A DNA stretch of 64,000 nucleotides. Source: Nansenia antarctica. Taxonomy: Eukaryota; Chordata; Actinopteri; Argentiniformes; Microstomatidae. Positions 31,814-43,030 of the stretch are shown here, piece by piece. The stretch covers positions 91,257,142-91,321,141 of the forward strand of contig OZ022339.1 of the NCBI GenBank assembly GCA_963989245.1, written 5' to 3'. A program made the position numbers and the translations under genes. The notes beneath the pieces were generated by a model that searched no databases, was not told the origin of the DNA, and saw nothing but the letters and a program-made list of their open reading frames with translations. How positions within the stretch are numbered: the stretch's first letter is position 1; each line of letters opens with the position of its first letter.

Positions 31814-31863
<50 letters not shown>
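31790..31863. repeat. (CA)n microsatellite
   Basis: About 74 bp of CA with a GCACGCGC interruption. It lies about 40 bp downstream of the exon candidate on the minus strand. Confidence 0.97.
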
Positions 31864-31865
<2 letters not shown>

Positions 31866-31905
31866 GACGATTCACCTTTACCACATCCAGCACACATGCA
31901 CTCAC

Positions 31906-32077
31906 CTTTACGCACATCTGGTTCTGGGCTGTCTCGTTATCACGGTTTTTGACCACAGTAGGGAGCAGCTCTCCGTAATAGAGCTCACTCACGGTGATGG
32001 ATGAGCTGCAGTCTGGAAAGACCTCTGGAAAGAGCTTTGGATGCTCCTCATAAAGCATGACGGGAGTCCAGACGGTC
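31906..32077 (-). CDS. Candidate internal exon of a host gene, unidentified
   Basis: On the minus strand a good acceptor (CTCCTCTTCTCCAG) ends at 32078 and a strong donor (AAAG then GTGAGT) begins at 31905. The 172 nt between are open: one G completes a codon from the previous exon, then 57 sense codons follow and the exon ends in phase 0. The peptide (from TVWTPVMLYEEHPKLFPEVF to AQNQMCVK) has balanced, aromatic-rich, clearly protein-like composition unlike the repeat-derived frames nearby. I do not recognise the family. This is the best host coding evidence in the window. The neighbouring exons would have to be recovered by alignment. Confidence 0.5.
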
Positions 32078-32402
32078 CTGGAGAAGAGGAGGAAGGAAGG
32101 AAGGTGACTGAGTTAAACTCAGGGCTAAAAGCAGCAGACTCATGTTTGCTGATCTGCAAGCTCCCAATCAGCTCCCAATGCATCAGAGTAAACTGGGATT
32201 AAAAGGTTACAGCAGAGGCCCACAGAGTGTAAGCACGTACCCCCATTTGGGTTTGATCACTCTCATAGGCTCCCGGCCACTATACAACCACTTTACAATC
32301 ACTCTACAACCACTCTACAACCACTCATAACTTTCTAAAACATTGATGAAATTCGGCCTCAATTCACCAATTGTGAGTGCCGCGCGTATGTCCTGATTAG
32401 CT

Positions 32403-32410
32403 GCCGAAGC
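32403..32410. repeat. hAT target site duplication, left (GCCGAAGC)
   Basis: Exact match to 33652-33659. Confidence 0.93.
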
Positions 32411-32522
32411 TAGTGATGCTCCGATCTGATCGGCGCCGATCGGTATCGGCCGATATGGCCTTGATCGGTTTTGATCGGAGTTCTCAAAACGGCCGATCAA
32501 ACATGACCGATCAGTTTACAAA

Positions 32523-32804
32523 ATGGCGTCGCCAGTCTGGAAATATTACACAGTGTCGGAAAGAGACAACAAATATGCCGTTTGTAATGTCTGCTCAAAA
32601 GAAATACCTTGCGGAGGAACGCACGCAAGGTCTTTCAATACCACGAATATCATACGGCATTTGCTGCGTTCGTCGATTCGCTCAGAGAGCGCCGAAGCGC
32701 ACACTGGGCTCGACGTCATAAAGGGACCGAGTGCTTTGATTGGACGAGAGGCGTTCCACGAGTGCTGGTCAGAGTTCCAGCGCGACTTCACGAGCGTAGT
32801 GTAG
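32523..32804 (+). pseudogene. hAT transposase N-terminal part (BED finger)
   Basis: 93 codons open from the ATG at 32523 to a stop at 32804. W-K-Y-Y near the start, then CNVC and an NTTNIIRHL segment match the layout of a BED zinc finger (aromatic pair, C-x2-C, then His), which binds DNA ends in hAT transposases. The last metal ligand is not clear. The text after about residue 60 no longer looks transposase-like. Confidence 0.7.
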
Positions 32805-32927
32805 GTAGTGTTCACCGACGTCATGTGACACCGTGAGCAGGAAGTCACTTGGCCCATAGCAACAACAACTATTAGCGCGTGAGTTTTAGGTCTTCCTCTG
32901 TGCACCTTGCACAAGTGTAGATAGCGA

Positions 32928-33049
32928 GCGACTTTTCAGCAGCAGGACATATTTTAGATGATAAGAGGAATAGGCTGAGTGCCAAAAACGCTGAGATGCT
33001 TGTATTTCTCAAGGCTAATCTGCCAGTGATGCTGCTTAATCAGAAGTAA
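32928..33049 (+). pseudogene. hAT transposase C-terminal (hATC) remnant
   Basis: The open segment ending with a TAA at 33047-33049 reads FSAAGHILDDKRNRLSAKN, then MLVFLKANL. This matches the hATC dimerisation region, in which a transposase ends with FS.AG...KRNRL and a hydrophobic NL tail. Together with the BED part it shows which domains survived the deletion. Confidence 0.75.
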
Positions 33050-33651
33050 GGTTTGAGTCTGAAATCTCCTTAGGTGCAATGTTTTGTTTTTTTGTTTTAT
33101 TGATTATTGCTGACTTGCTGTCTTATCTCCTCCTAAATATGACTTGAAACTGACTGACTTGAAACAGTATTTTATATTTGGCTATAGCCTGTTTATGTTG
33201 CAGTTTAGTTTGGGTATGTTTATTGTTCCTCAGGAAAGCTACAGTTACAGTATAAGCTCCAAGTTCTCTAAGAGCCCCTAGTTCCTCTCATTCGAGTGGA
33301 ATGTTGCACATTTGATGTGACAGTGTACATTTTATTTATTATGATTTTTATTTTCACATTTTATTTGTTTTTCCTGAAGTAAGCTACAGGTGGTTGTGAA
33401 TTCAATAAAACAGATGGTCGTCAATTCATGATACTTTCTCATCTCCTAATTTCATTTAAATACTTAATATACAATGTCAATGGTGTTAAGAATAATTTAA
33501 AACATAAATAATGCTACACAATAAATAGAATGCTTCAATTGCCATTTTCGACGCTGTGATCGGTGATCGGTGATATCGGATCGGCAGATCACTGATTCCA
33601 GTGATCGGTGATCGGTGATCGGCACCAAAAACCCTGATCGGAGCATCTCCA

Positions 33652-33659
33652 GCCGAAGC
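33652..33659. repeat. hAT target site duplication, right (GCCGAAGC)
   Basis: Exact match to 32403-32410. Confidence 0.93.
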
Positions 33660-34424
33660 CAGTTGGTCAGTGATGACTTCCTACTACTTGTAGCGTCACT
33701 AGGTGTATGTTCCATACCGGTTACCATTTCAGTATGATTTGGCTTGATTTAATCTATAAATGAGAGGTTCCCTGATGTTTCTAGTCGGTAGAGGAAACGT
33801 GTAGTGTACCCAATCCCAGGTTTGGATTTTTGGGACTATTATGTTGGTTCCGTTAAGCCAGGCAAAATCAATTAAGCACAGCGAAGTAGGCTATTTGAAA
33901 TGATTTCAAATCAATTGAATCCAGGTTTGGAGCTATAATCAGTACCAAATCAGTGCCATAAGGGAACTAACTAGATACTGTATCAGTGCCCTGTACAACA
34001 TTTGTAATTTGAGGAAATCCACACTAAATTAATTTCTTACAAAAGATATAGCTAAGAGCTCACATTAGCTACGCTATGCAGTCATGATTAATGCAACCAA
34101 CAGTAGCAACAAAGCTGGCTAATTTGACAACAATGTCTTCAAAATCGATCAAATATCATGACTGCGATTTCGACGCAATTGAAAAGTCACAGCAATTGAA
34201 AAGTAAACTCTGGGTAGACTACACTAAGGCTTGTTGATTCACACTGGCTGCTGTGGCAACAGCACTCTCCTTTTACCAGTGGTTGAAAAAGAGAAGTGCT
34301 TCAATCCAATGTAATGTTAAGGGCTCTTTTTAAGGCCATGGCCACACGTTTACAGCACTCTAAAAACTTCAGTTTACCATCCTATTGCTGAGGTGACACA
34401 TTTGTTCTATTACACTTGAACATT
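33660..34424. other. Unannotated stretch
   Basis: Nothing recognised. Confidence 0.35.
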
Positions 34425-34443
34425 CCTGTGTGTGTGTGCGTGT

Positions 34444-34540
<97 letters not shown>

Positions 34541-34570
34541 CGTGTGTACGGTAGTCTGTGTGTGTGTGAG
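34425..34570. repeat. (GT)n microsatellite with duplicated GCGTGTCTAGTG insert
   Basis: GT runs broken twice by GCGTGTCTAGTG at about 34438 and 34491, suggesting a duplication inside the array. Confidence 0.95.
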
Positions 34571-34603
34571 TGCTTGCATGCGTGCGTAGGTATAGTCCGC
34601 TAG

Positions 34604-35920
34604 CTATTTATTTATTTATTTTTACTTTTGTTTATTGCATTTGTATATACAAAATGACAACAGTGTTAAAGCACTTGTGATTGACATATAGTGGCATATT
34701 ACAGAAACAACAACAACAACAACAACAACATCATACAATACAAAACTACAAGACAAACACAACACAAACAGTCATATTTCACATGTGACAGTAAACATAA
34801 TAACCTCACCAGGTCAGAATAAAATAAATAAATAATAATAATAATAAATAAATAAAAGGAAGTAAAGAAAATTATTGTCTTATTCAGGGATAACTGGGAA
34901 GGTACATTTCTTTGCATAGGTTAAGAAAGGCCCCCCACATATTTTCAAATGTCTTCTTCTTTCTCTCTATATCAGATTTTTTAAAGTAGTAAATTATTGA
35001 AAATGTCTTTAAACCATAGAGCGTGAGTAGCCAGTGTTTCCAATTTATTAGTATTAAACGTCTAGCCAAGGTAGTTAGTCCCAGTTACCGACAGAGTATT
35101 GACAATCTCAGTTATTTATCAAGAACAGCGAATTTGCAGGTATCTAGAAAAAAATATGTTTAGGAAGAGAGAACAATTCTAAGAGCTGTTGAAAAGATGC
35201 AAATGTATTATAAACATATACATTGTTGAATCATTTAATTCCAAGGTTGGACCATATGGAAAATGTGCCATCTGATATAGAGGGAGGAAAAGCGTGATTT
35301 GCAACTAGTGGAGCAGAGGTAGAAAAAGTGTGTAAGCCAAAATGATGTTTAAACTGGTTCCAAATCCTTAATGAAGTTTAACAATGATATTTTTAACATA
35401 GGGGGAGAAGGGGCAGTTGATGGGGGAGTGTACAAGAGCTGTCAGCGACACAGGTTTACAGGAAAAACTCCATAGCCAACAAGGCAGGAGGGGGATGGAA
35501 TGTATCAGATCTGAGCCAATACTGTAAAATTCTAAGGTTAGTAGCCCAGTAATAAAACTTAAAGTTTGGCAAGGCCATTCCTCCAAGTGGCTTTGGTCTC
35601 TGTAGAAAGTCCTTACGCAGTGTTGTTTTCTTTTTTGTTCCAAATAAACTCCAAAAAACGAAACTCCAAAAAATGCCTGAGGGAGAAAAATAGGTATACA
35701 CTGAGATAAAAGGGAAATAGTTCACTTGTATCTATATTAAATGTATATCCCGATATAAAACTGAATGATTTCAGCAAGTGGAGCAGGGACGGAAATAGAT
35801 ACATTTGAGACATACAGAAGAAGGTCGTCCGCATAGAGAGAGACCCTTTGCTCTGTGTCATTCCTGGTTATCCCAGTGATGCAGGGGTTAGAGCGAAGCC
35901 AGATGGCGAGGGGCTCAACG
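34604..35920 (-). mobile_element. L1/Tx1-like LINE, 5-prime truncated
   Basis: The minus strand carries the 3-prime half of a LINE ORF2. Reverse transcriptase YADD is at about 35824-35835, preceded by PLAIWLRSNPCITGI. The L1/Tx1-type motif GGMALPNFKFYYW is near 35540-35590. The code is broken by frame changes and stops, and pieces of frame extend to about 35100. At the left end (34604-34635) the minus strand has an A-rich AAATA-type tail. Upstream of 35920 the match stops abruptly, as in 5-prime-truncated LINEs. An AAC run at 34709-34730 lies in the 3-prime part. Confidence 0.75.
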
Positions 35921-36075
35921 GACCTATCGCTAAGCCACGCCCCAAAATCGAAATTGTCCAATCATATCACAGCAAAAGTCACTACAGGCAGAAAACTTGG
36001 ACAAACAACTTGCTAATATCTGATGGTGAAAAGCTTCTAGACTAAATAATCTTCTTATCCTAATAATCTGTAATC

Positions 36076-36136
36076 TTTAACACTTAATCAGCCGTGAGGT
36101 GTCATTTGATCCCTGTGAGTACAAACTAAATTCTAC
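36076..36136. repeat. 61-bp dispersed block, copy 1
   Basis: In reverse complement this block matches 51971-52031 at 56 of 61 positions, with sharp borders on both sides. Core: CAAATGACACCTCACGGCTG. Identity unknown. Confidence 0.85.
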
Positions 36137-37644
36137 CTTTGCACTCGATCAAATTTCAGGACCTTACTTTCATGACTTTTCCTAGATATGTGTGTTCTAC
36201 CACCCAGCATCCTTACATTTTCAAAATCGAGTTAGTATAAAGCGATTTTGCAGTATTTCTGTGTGTTTCTGTGTATTTGCCTTGGTATTCGGCTGCCATC
36301 TTTTTCTCCAAGGCTGCAATTCTCTTTTATATCAGCAGAGGTCACAAGGGGACACACACTGTGCTCAATCTTCAGGCTTCAGTGCTGATATTTGTAACAT
36401 ATTTATTATGTTTATATATAGGCTATATATAGAAATAGTGATACAGAAGATATGTATATGTACAGACAGTTATGAAAATTATAAACTGTACAGTATGTCT
36501 CCCAATCCCTTCGGATTTGTTGGAGCTGAGGGGTTTTTTTCACAGCGGGTTTACCCAAGTTCCATGCAATAGTGATAAGATATTATGATATGTGTAGCCT
36601 ATGTACAGTTATGAATGATACACTTCACAGTATGTACCTATCAAGCTGTGTGGTGCATGCATAGCTACCGCAGCAAAGTAATAGCCTACGTTTGATTATG
36701 CCTGTAGTCTACTCATCAACGAATATTATATAACGAACAGATATTTATAATATTGTATTATAGTCACAGTCACATTCTCCGGAGCAACGAGGAAATGCGT
36801 CTTACATGCTGGCGCTCTGACCACGCCCCCCCCCCCCCCCCCCCCATGCTAGCAATTTTTCTATGTATGAATCCACAACATCATGATCATGTCACCAAAC
36901 TGACCCTCCCAGTCAGAATTGATTGGCGAGAAACCAGACCCTCAGCATCTTGCCCACAGAGGTATTGAATTACATGTGATTCATGTTGAGAGTGAGTTGG
37001 TATTGACTTTTCTGCATCGTGGCAGAAAGTCTCACTGGAGATGAGACTGGTGCTTAGGCTACCACCAGGCATTTCTGTGGACATACAAAAGTCAAACATC
37101 TGGAAAAAAAACATTTAGAATCACACATGAGACATTGTTCTATGAAATGAAATGGTTTTTTGTATGGTGGTTTGTAGCGTGTCTGCCTAACATAGCAGAA
37201 ATTGAACCAATGAAGTATGCAGATGACATTGTAGCCATGCTTTCCTGACATATTGTACATGGAAAAGATTAGTCATTGTCCATTTGTATGACTCTCTATA
37301 TAACTTTAATATTGGTTTGGGTTCACATATATTGCCTCTCCATTGCTACCATATCCCTCTCTAATTTATTCTATTGTATTGTGACTTCCTCAGCCTGTCA
37401 AAAGGGCTGTAATAGGGAGTGTTAGCCTCCTCAATGCTGGTTAATTGCTTTTCTTTGTCAAATCAAATGGAAAGGAAAATCGCTCACTCTGCACATTCCA
37501 GATAGCATCTTCCCTGCCTGCCGCTTATTCTCTCTCCAGTCAGATTCTTCTGCATAAGCACAACTGCTGGCACTTTCCGGAACATTCTTTTATTTCCCAG
37601 TGAACAGAAATGTGAGGATCCCTGGGGGCCAGAAGATGGCAGCG
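36137..37644. other. Unannotated stretch with poly-C
   Basis: A run of about 20 C lies at 36826-36845. Otherwise no gene or repeat border is recognised. Confidence 0.4.
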
Positions 37645-37853
37645 AACCACCAACAACCGTTAATAACACGTTAAACCACCAACAACCGTTAATAACACGT
37701 TAAACCACCAACAACCGTTAATAACACGTTAAACCACCAACAACCGTTAATAACACGTTAAACCACCAACAACCGTTAATAACACGTTAAACCACCAACA
37801 ACCGTTAATAACACGTTAAACCACCAACAACCGTTAATAACACGTTAAACCAA
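37645..37853. repeat. 29-bp minisatellite, seven perfect copies
   Basis: The 29-bp unit, starting CAACAACCGTTAATAACACG, is repeated head to tail seven times from 37651 without visible mismatch. Each unit holds AACCGTTAA (MYB-like) and GTTAATAAC (HNF1-half-site-like). There are no spacers, so it is not a CRISPR. Confidence 0.97.
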
Positions 37854-38660
37854 AATCCAGGCTTTTATCAAGATGTTGGGAACAAACCCAAACAATAACA
37901 AGACTCTAACCACCACCTGCCCCTTCATAGGATGACATGTTGAGCTCTGCTGCCCTGTTTAATGGTGCAGTAGCAACACCGTCAGGGTGGAGCGGATCCA
38001 GGGTTGTGACCTATCTCAACCTCTCCGCTGGCCTGTTCTCTACGAGGAGGTGTGTCCCTAGACTTACATAAGCACTGCTTCTGGCCTCACTGGTGTCACT
38101 TGACTCTCACATGCCATTCCTGTGCACTCGGAACCATGAAACTCAGTGTTTCCGACTCAAGAGTATCAGAATGAGCAATAGGAACTTACATGAACTTTAA
38201 CTGGGACCTTGTGAGAGGTAGCATGAACACCTCATTAAATAAACCACAGCTCCCCGGTGTCATCAGTGTTATTGGGTCCTCAGTCTGATCTGATACAGCT
38301 AGGGCACGCCACCGCTAATCACAATCAACACATTTGTTTATGTTTCTATTCCATATGACAGTAGAAGGCAAGGAGCCCTTCAGAGGCTGGAGAATATGAC
38401 AAGACTAAATGTGACGTTCTCCTCCAAGGGAACTACACCATTTATAACAAGAATTAAGTCAACGGCATGTTTTAATGATGCTGCACAGTTCAAAGTGTGG
38501 TTTCCCAAGTGTAGAAAGGCATGTGTAGATTCAAAGGAAGTGTGACAAACACATATATTATTGGTTTGAAGTAGTTTCTTAAATTCGATTATTGGTCAGT
38601 TCTTCTTTCAACCTCATTCAAAGGGGTCGACTAACTTATCTTAATCTTGGTCTCTCTCCT
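37854..38660. other. Unannotated stretch
   Basis: Nothing recognised before the splice-acceptor-like site at 38664. Confidence 0.35.
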
Positions 38661-38664
38661 GCAG

Positions 38665-38799
38665 GTGGTTTCTGAAGCTCTGAAGGGTGAGCTGAAGGGA
38701 CAGAGAGAGATTACACTATCTGTGCCAATGACAACAGGTGCCTTTGCAAGCCAATCATCAACTTTGCCAGTGGACTTGAAGCTCTTTCATTCAAAGTAA
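38665..38799 (+). CDS. Candidate 3-prime terminal exon, unidentified
   Basis: A good acceptor (TCTTGGTCTCTCTCCTGCAG) ends at 38664. The frame after it is open for 44 codons (start VVSEALKGELKGQREITLSV) to a TAA at 38797-38799. Composition is protein-like with several Lys/Glu and Ser/Thr, but short frames like this arise by chance. No similar protein comes to mind. Strand is opposite to the other exon candidates. Confidence 0.22.
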   Translation: MVSEALKGELKGQREITLSVPMTTGAFASQSSTLPVDLKLFHSK

Positions 38800-38879
38800 A
38801 TCATTAATGAAGCAATACGTTTCAGTAGTTAGTATTACACAGGTTTATCACCACTGTGAAACACCTGCGCAAATGATCA

Positions 38880-38990
38880 TCAGCAAACACACACACACGC
38901 ATGCACGCACGCACAAAACAAACACATACACAGACACCTTACACACCACACACACTACTACACAGACCACAATGTTTTCCAGCTTTGATT
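38880..38990. repeat. CA-rich degenerate repeat
   Basis: ACAC, GCAC and ATACAC steps over about 90 bp. Confidence 0.7.
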
Positions 38991-39159
38991 TGAAATCTAT
39001 GTGAAATCTAAGTATCATGCCACGCTGTTGAAATCCATGACTGTCAGTAAATGTTTTTGAGATGTTGGCTATTGACTTAAAATTAGGAAAGCACCCAGTC
39101 TGATTGTTGCTTGTGGCTATAGACCTTGTCAGCTATTAAACGAAGCTTATCTTAATTTT

Positions 39160-41690
39160 TCAACTGCGCTTGCAGGAATGTGTGCTTGGAATTGGCAGAA
39201 AGATGGTTCAAAGGATGTCAAGGCTTACTGAGATTCTGTAATCTAACACATGTAATAAATGTTCCAACCTGCCCAAATACCAACAGTTCTAAGAATCTAC
39301 TTGATTGATGTCATTTTGATAAATAACCCTGACAAATAGCACTCAGAATGGTATTTTCATTGATGTGAGTGATCACTGTGTTGTTGGAATGATTTGAAAA
39401 TGTAAAACTTATGAAGACAGCACCACGAATTGAGGAGAAAACTGTATTTTAAGACATTTGACCAGCAAGCTTTTCTTCATGATATGTATCATAGTAATTG
39501 GTATAGATGGGGTATATCCCTAATTCCTGATGTTGACCTGGCATGGACATATGTTAAGGATCTATTCATGGGAGTTTATAAATAAGCATGCACCACTAAG
39601 GACATTTAAGTTTAGGGAGAGGGGAACAACCCCTGGTTTTCTGATGCATTATCCTCTGTTACATGATTTAGCCTGGGCAAAGGCAAGGAAATCTGGTTTA
39701 GAATCTTCTTTTTCTTTATTTTTTCTCCGATGCTTAAGAAACAAATGCATCACATAGATACGTAAAGCTAAATCACAATTTTACTTGGATGAGACAACCA
39801 GAAACCTGCAGAATCCAGCTAAATTTTGGAAAACTGTCAAGTCTATGAAATTAAATTCCAAACAAATTAGTGTTAACACTGTACAAATCATTGATAAAAA
39901 AGAGATAGTGGACTCCTTTAATCAGCACTTTGCATCTGCCGGGCTCCTTTTTTAGTCAGCGTCAAATCAACAAGCAGACATAGGCCTACACTCTCCCAAT
40001 GTTGGAAGATCAAATATGTTTTCTTTTGAGCCGTTCTCAAGGGAAATGGTTCTGTCAGCATTGCAAAATATAAATTGTAGAAAGTCAGCTGGACCGGATG
40101 GGCTTGATCCGTCTCTCCTTAAGCTTGCAGCTGATAGTATTGCTGAGCCATTAACTCACATTTTTTATTCATCCTTGGAACAAAACATTATACCGGAATC
40201 ATGGAAGACAGCACATGTAACACCCCTTTTAAAAAGTGGGAATCCAACTATATTGGACAATTATCGCCCTATCTCAAAACGTGTAGTCCTGGCTAAAAAT
40301 GTTTAGTCATTAGTCAGTGATCAATTAAAAATAATTCCTAACTTGTAACAGTATTCTCACTCCTTTTCAGTCAGGCTTTAGGAAAAAGCATAGCACCATC
40401 ACAGCTGCCACTAAAGTGATTAATGATATTGTCAGTGCTATTGACTGTAAAAAGTGTTGCAATATTCATGTGCTGCAGTATTAGTTGACCTTTCCAAACT
40501 CGTTTGACACAGTTGACCATAATATTCTGTTACAGTGTCTAAATAAGATTGGGTTATCTACAAATGCTATTGGGTGGTTTAAAAACTATCTCACAAGTAG
40601 ATTTCAATGTGTCATATGTGATAGTATTACATCAGAGAAGGCGGAACTTAAGCTTGGAGTTCCACAAGGCTCCATTCTTGGGCCATTATTATTTAGAATC
40701 TATATAAATGACATTTGCACACAGGAAATGCTGATGTGCACCTCTATGCGGATGACACCATAATTTACTGTAATGCCACCCTCCGCATGAGAAACTTCAG
40801 GAGGCTTTTATAGGTTTACAGAAAAACTTGAAGATGAAATTAAAAGTTGTGTTGAATTCCAGAAAAAACCCAAATATATGCTGTTCACTCTTTCTAAAAA
40901 TGTACAACCTGAGTTTCCAATTGTTACCTTACAAGGACAATAAATAGATAGAGTATTGTGCTATAAATATTTCGGGGTTTCATTGGATGAAAGTATTTAT
41001 TTTAGTCCTCATGTAGATAACTTGGTTAAGAAACTTAGAGTTAAGCTAGGCTTTTATTTTAGAAATAAGGGTTGTTTTAATTTAAAAGCGAGAAAAAACA
41101 TTGTTGCAGCCACATTTTTATCTGTGCTTGATTGTGGTGACATTCTTTATATGCTGTGTTGCGCCCACTAGACTCTGTCTACCATTTTGCATTACGATTC
41201 ATAACTACGGCTGGGTACTCCACACACCATTGCAACTTCAGTTTATCTGGTTGGCCACCACTATCAATACGTAGACAGCATCACTTGTTTATTTTCATTT
41301 ATAAAGCAGTGATTGGATTGTTACCATCTTACTTATCAGTTTTTTCAATGGTAAACAATCATAACCTCAGGTCTAACAGCATTCTTTTTAATGTGCCAAA
41401 TCTGAAGATCTGAATTTGGTAAAACTGCATTCTGTTACAATGCTCCTTCAACTTGGAATGTGCTTCAGAAAAGGTTGAAACTTAGCATGTTCATCCCACT
41501 CTCTGATTTTAAACTGTGTGTTACAGAGACTTTGAATTATACATGTGAATGTGCTTAGGTTATCTTTTTATAGCCTGTGTTTGCTCACTGTTTCTGTTGC
41601 TTGTTTGTTGTTATTTTATGTGCCTTTTTTGCCAGGGCTCATTTGAAAAAGAGGCTATTGTCTCAATATGACTATCTTGGTGAAAGGATT
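39160..41690 (+). mobile_element. L2-like LINE remnant
   Basis: A decayed ORF2 on the plus strand. Around 39290-39390 is text like the end of an endonuclease domain (LIDVI...NPDK, SDHC). From 40016 the reverse transcriptase begins (KSAGPDGLDPSLLK, then NYRPIS). FDTVDH is near 40503, GVPQGSILGPLLF near 40655-40700 and YADDT near 40745 in another frame. C-terminal text continues to about 41410. Stops and frame changes are common. The end (41630-41690) with GAAAAAGAGGCTATTGTCTC and TCTTGGTGAAA resembles fish L2 3-prime ends. Dead copy. Confidence 0.8.
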
Positions 41691-42400
41691 TATTTATAGC
41701 CCCCTGGCCATTAATAGTCAATAGTGTACTCTTTCTGAGCCACAACTGACAACAACCTCTTAGAGTAGTTCTTTACTAGGTTGGCACAGGTCTCTTGAGG
41801 GATTTTGGCCCATTCTTCCATTGCAAATTGTTCCAGCTGGTCCAAATTGCATGGTTATCGAGCATGGACATTCACTTTGAGCACCCGCCACAGATTGGAC
41901 CAATTTTGATGTATGCTTTGGGTCTTATTGTCTTATTGGAAGACCCAGTGATGACCTAAGCCTAGACTTAGAGCAGATTTATTCATATTATCCCTCAGAA
42001 TTTCAACATAATTTTATTTTTTCATGATGCCATGCACCCGAGCAAGACTCCCTGTGCCTGAGGCTGCAAAACAGCCCCACAGCATGATTCCCCCACCACC
42101 ATGTTTAACTGTGGGAACTGTATTCTTAGGGTTGAAGGCCTCTCCCTTTTTTTGCCAAACATAAGCAACATCCATGTGCCCAAACAGTTCCAGTTTAGTC
42201 TTATCAGACCAAAGCACAGACTTCCAAAACTCATCTTTACCTTTCAAATGTTCACGGGCAAACCTCAGTCTGGCTCTGATGTGCCACTCTTTGAGTAAAG
42301 AGGTTCTTCTGGGACGATGGCCCTGAAGCCCACCATGAATGAAGAGCCCTCACAACTGTGTTCCTTGAAACATCAACTCCAGAAGAGGCCAGGTCAGCAA

Positions 42401-42405
42401 CAATC
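42401..42405. repeat. Target duplication of LTR remnant, left (CAATC)
   Basis: Matches 42791-42795. The Tc1 gene reads through once one copy plus the insert is removed. Confidence 0.88.
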
Positions 42406-42790
42406 TGTTGTGTCCACACAGGGTTAATTGGGATACTCTCATACCCTCAGGGGACTTAGATGCCCCGATACCCTCAGGGGACTTATACGTTCCGTATACG
42501 TTCACGCCTTGGCCACTTGGAGGACTTTGTTTCTACCTTCCATGTTTGAATTCCTGCCAGGGGGGGGAAATGTTGTGTCCTCACATAGGGTTAATTGGGA
42601 TACTCTGGGTTTGATTGCTTGTTACTATGGTGATGCATGTATGATCGATTGCTCTGTGATTGAGATGTGAAGCCTAAGTGATGTGCCTATATCTGTGATG
42701 TATTGCTCCGGTCTTGTTGTTGATACTTCAGTAAAGAACACGGTGACGCTAAGCTATGGTGTGTTGTGTGCTTCTTCCACGAACATAACA
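42406..42790 (+). mobile_element. LTR retrotransposon remnant inside Tc1
   Basis: 385 bp flanked by CAATC. It starts TGTTGTGTCC, and the same start recurs at 42571 after a G8AAA polypurine tract (42560-42570). The segment 42571-42790 (220 bp, ending CATAACA) is therefore a complete 3-prime LTR. The first 34 bp are the start of the 5-prime LTR. Nearly all internal sequence is deleted. A short direct repeat, ATACCCTCAGGGGACTTA, occurs twice at 42440-42487. Confidence 0.82.
42571..42790 (+). repeat. 3-prime LTR of the remnant
   Basis: 220 bp with TG...CA ends, preceded by the polypurine tract. Its first 34 bp match 42406-42439 with small differences. Confidence 0.82.
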
Positions 42791-43030
42791 CAATCATCTT
42801 GGCAGATTTCCGGGGCTTCTTGCTGACATCTCTGACTATTTTCCTCTCCAGAGTTCTTGACATTTTGCGCTTTCGACCACGCCTAGGTTTGTTTCTTACA
42901 GAATTTGTCTCCTTGTACTTAGCAATGATGCAATGTGCGGTTGTAGACACTGTGAAACGCTTGGAAATTGCAGTATAGCCTTCCGCCTTATCATGAGACT
43001 GATTTCCTTTGTCTTTGGCATGGTGAGTAA

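Larger units (their letters stand above)
32411..33651 (+). mobile_element. hAT transposon, internally deleted
   Basis: A 1,241-bp element flanked by a perfect 8-bp duplication (GCCGAAGC). The terminal inverted repeats are TAGTGATGCTCCGATC and, in reverse complement, TGGAGATGCTCCGATC, followed inward by many GATCGG subterminal repeats. It keeps an N-terminal BED-finger-like frame and a C-terminal hAT dimerisation segment, but there is too little space for the catalytic core. It is therefore a non-autonomous deletion derivative of a transposase-coding parent. Confidence 0.9.
41711..43021 (-). pseudogene. Tc1-like transposase, broken
   Basis: The start ATG at 43021 is followed by PKTKEIS, a typical Tc1 beginning, then a frame change. 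A helix-turn-helix part reads EGYTAISKRF and later RRGRKRKMS with KKPRKSAKM. The 385-bp LTR remnant interrupts the gene there. It resumes with ADLASSGVDVSRNTVVRAL, then FWKSVLWSDKTKLELFG, the part with the second catalytic Asp, and GGGGIMLWGCFAASGTG near 42080. Near 41935 the HHWVFQ segment is followed by a stop where the usual QDND would be. The last codons run to a TAA at 41711-41713. Several stops and frame changes make it dead. Confidence 0.85.

Noticed and set aside
37645..37853. CRISPR-like array
   Set aside because: The 29-bp units are directly adjacent with no spacers, and the genome is clearly eukaryotic.
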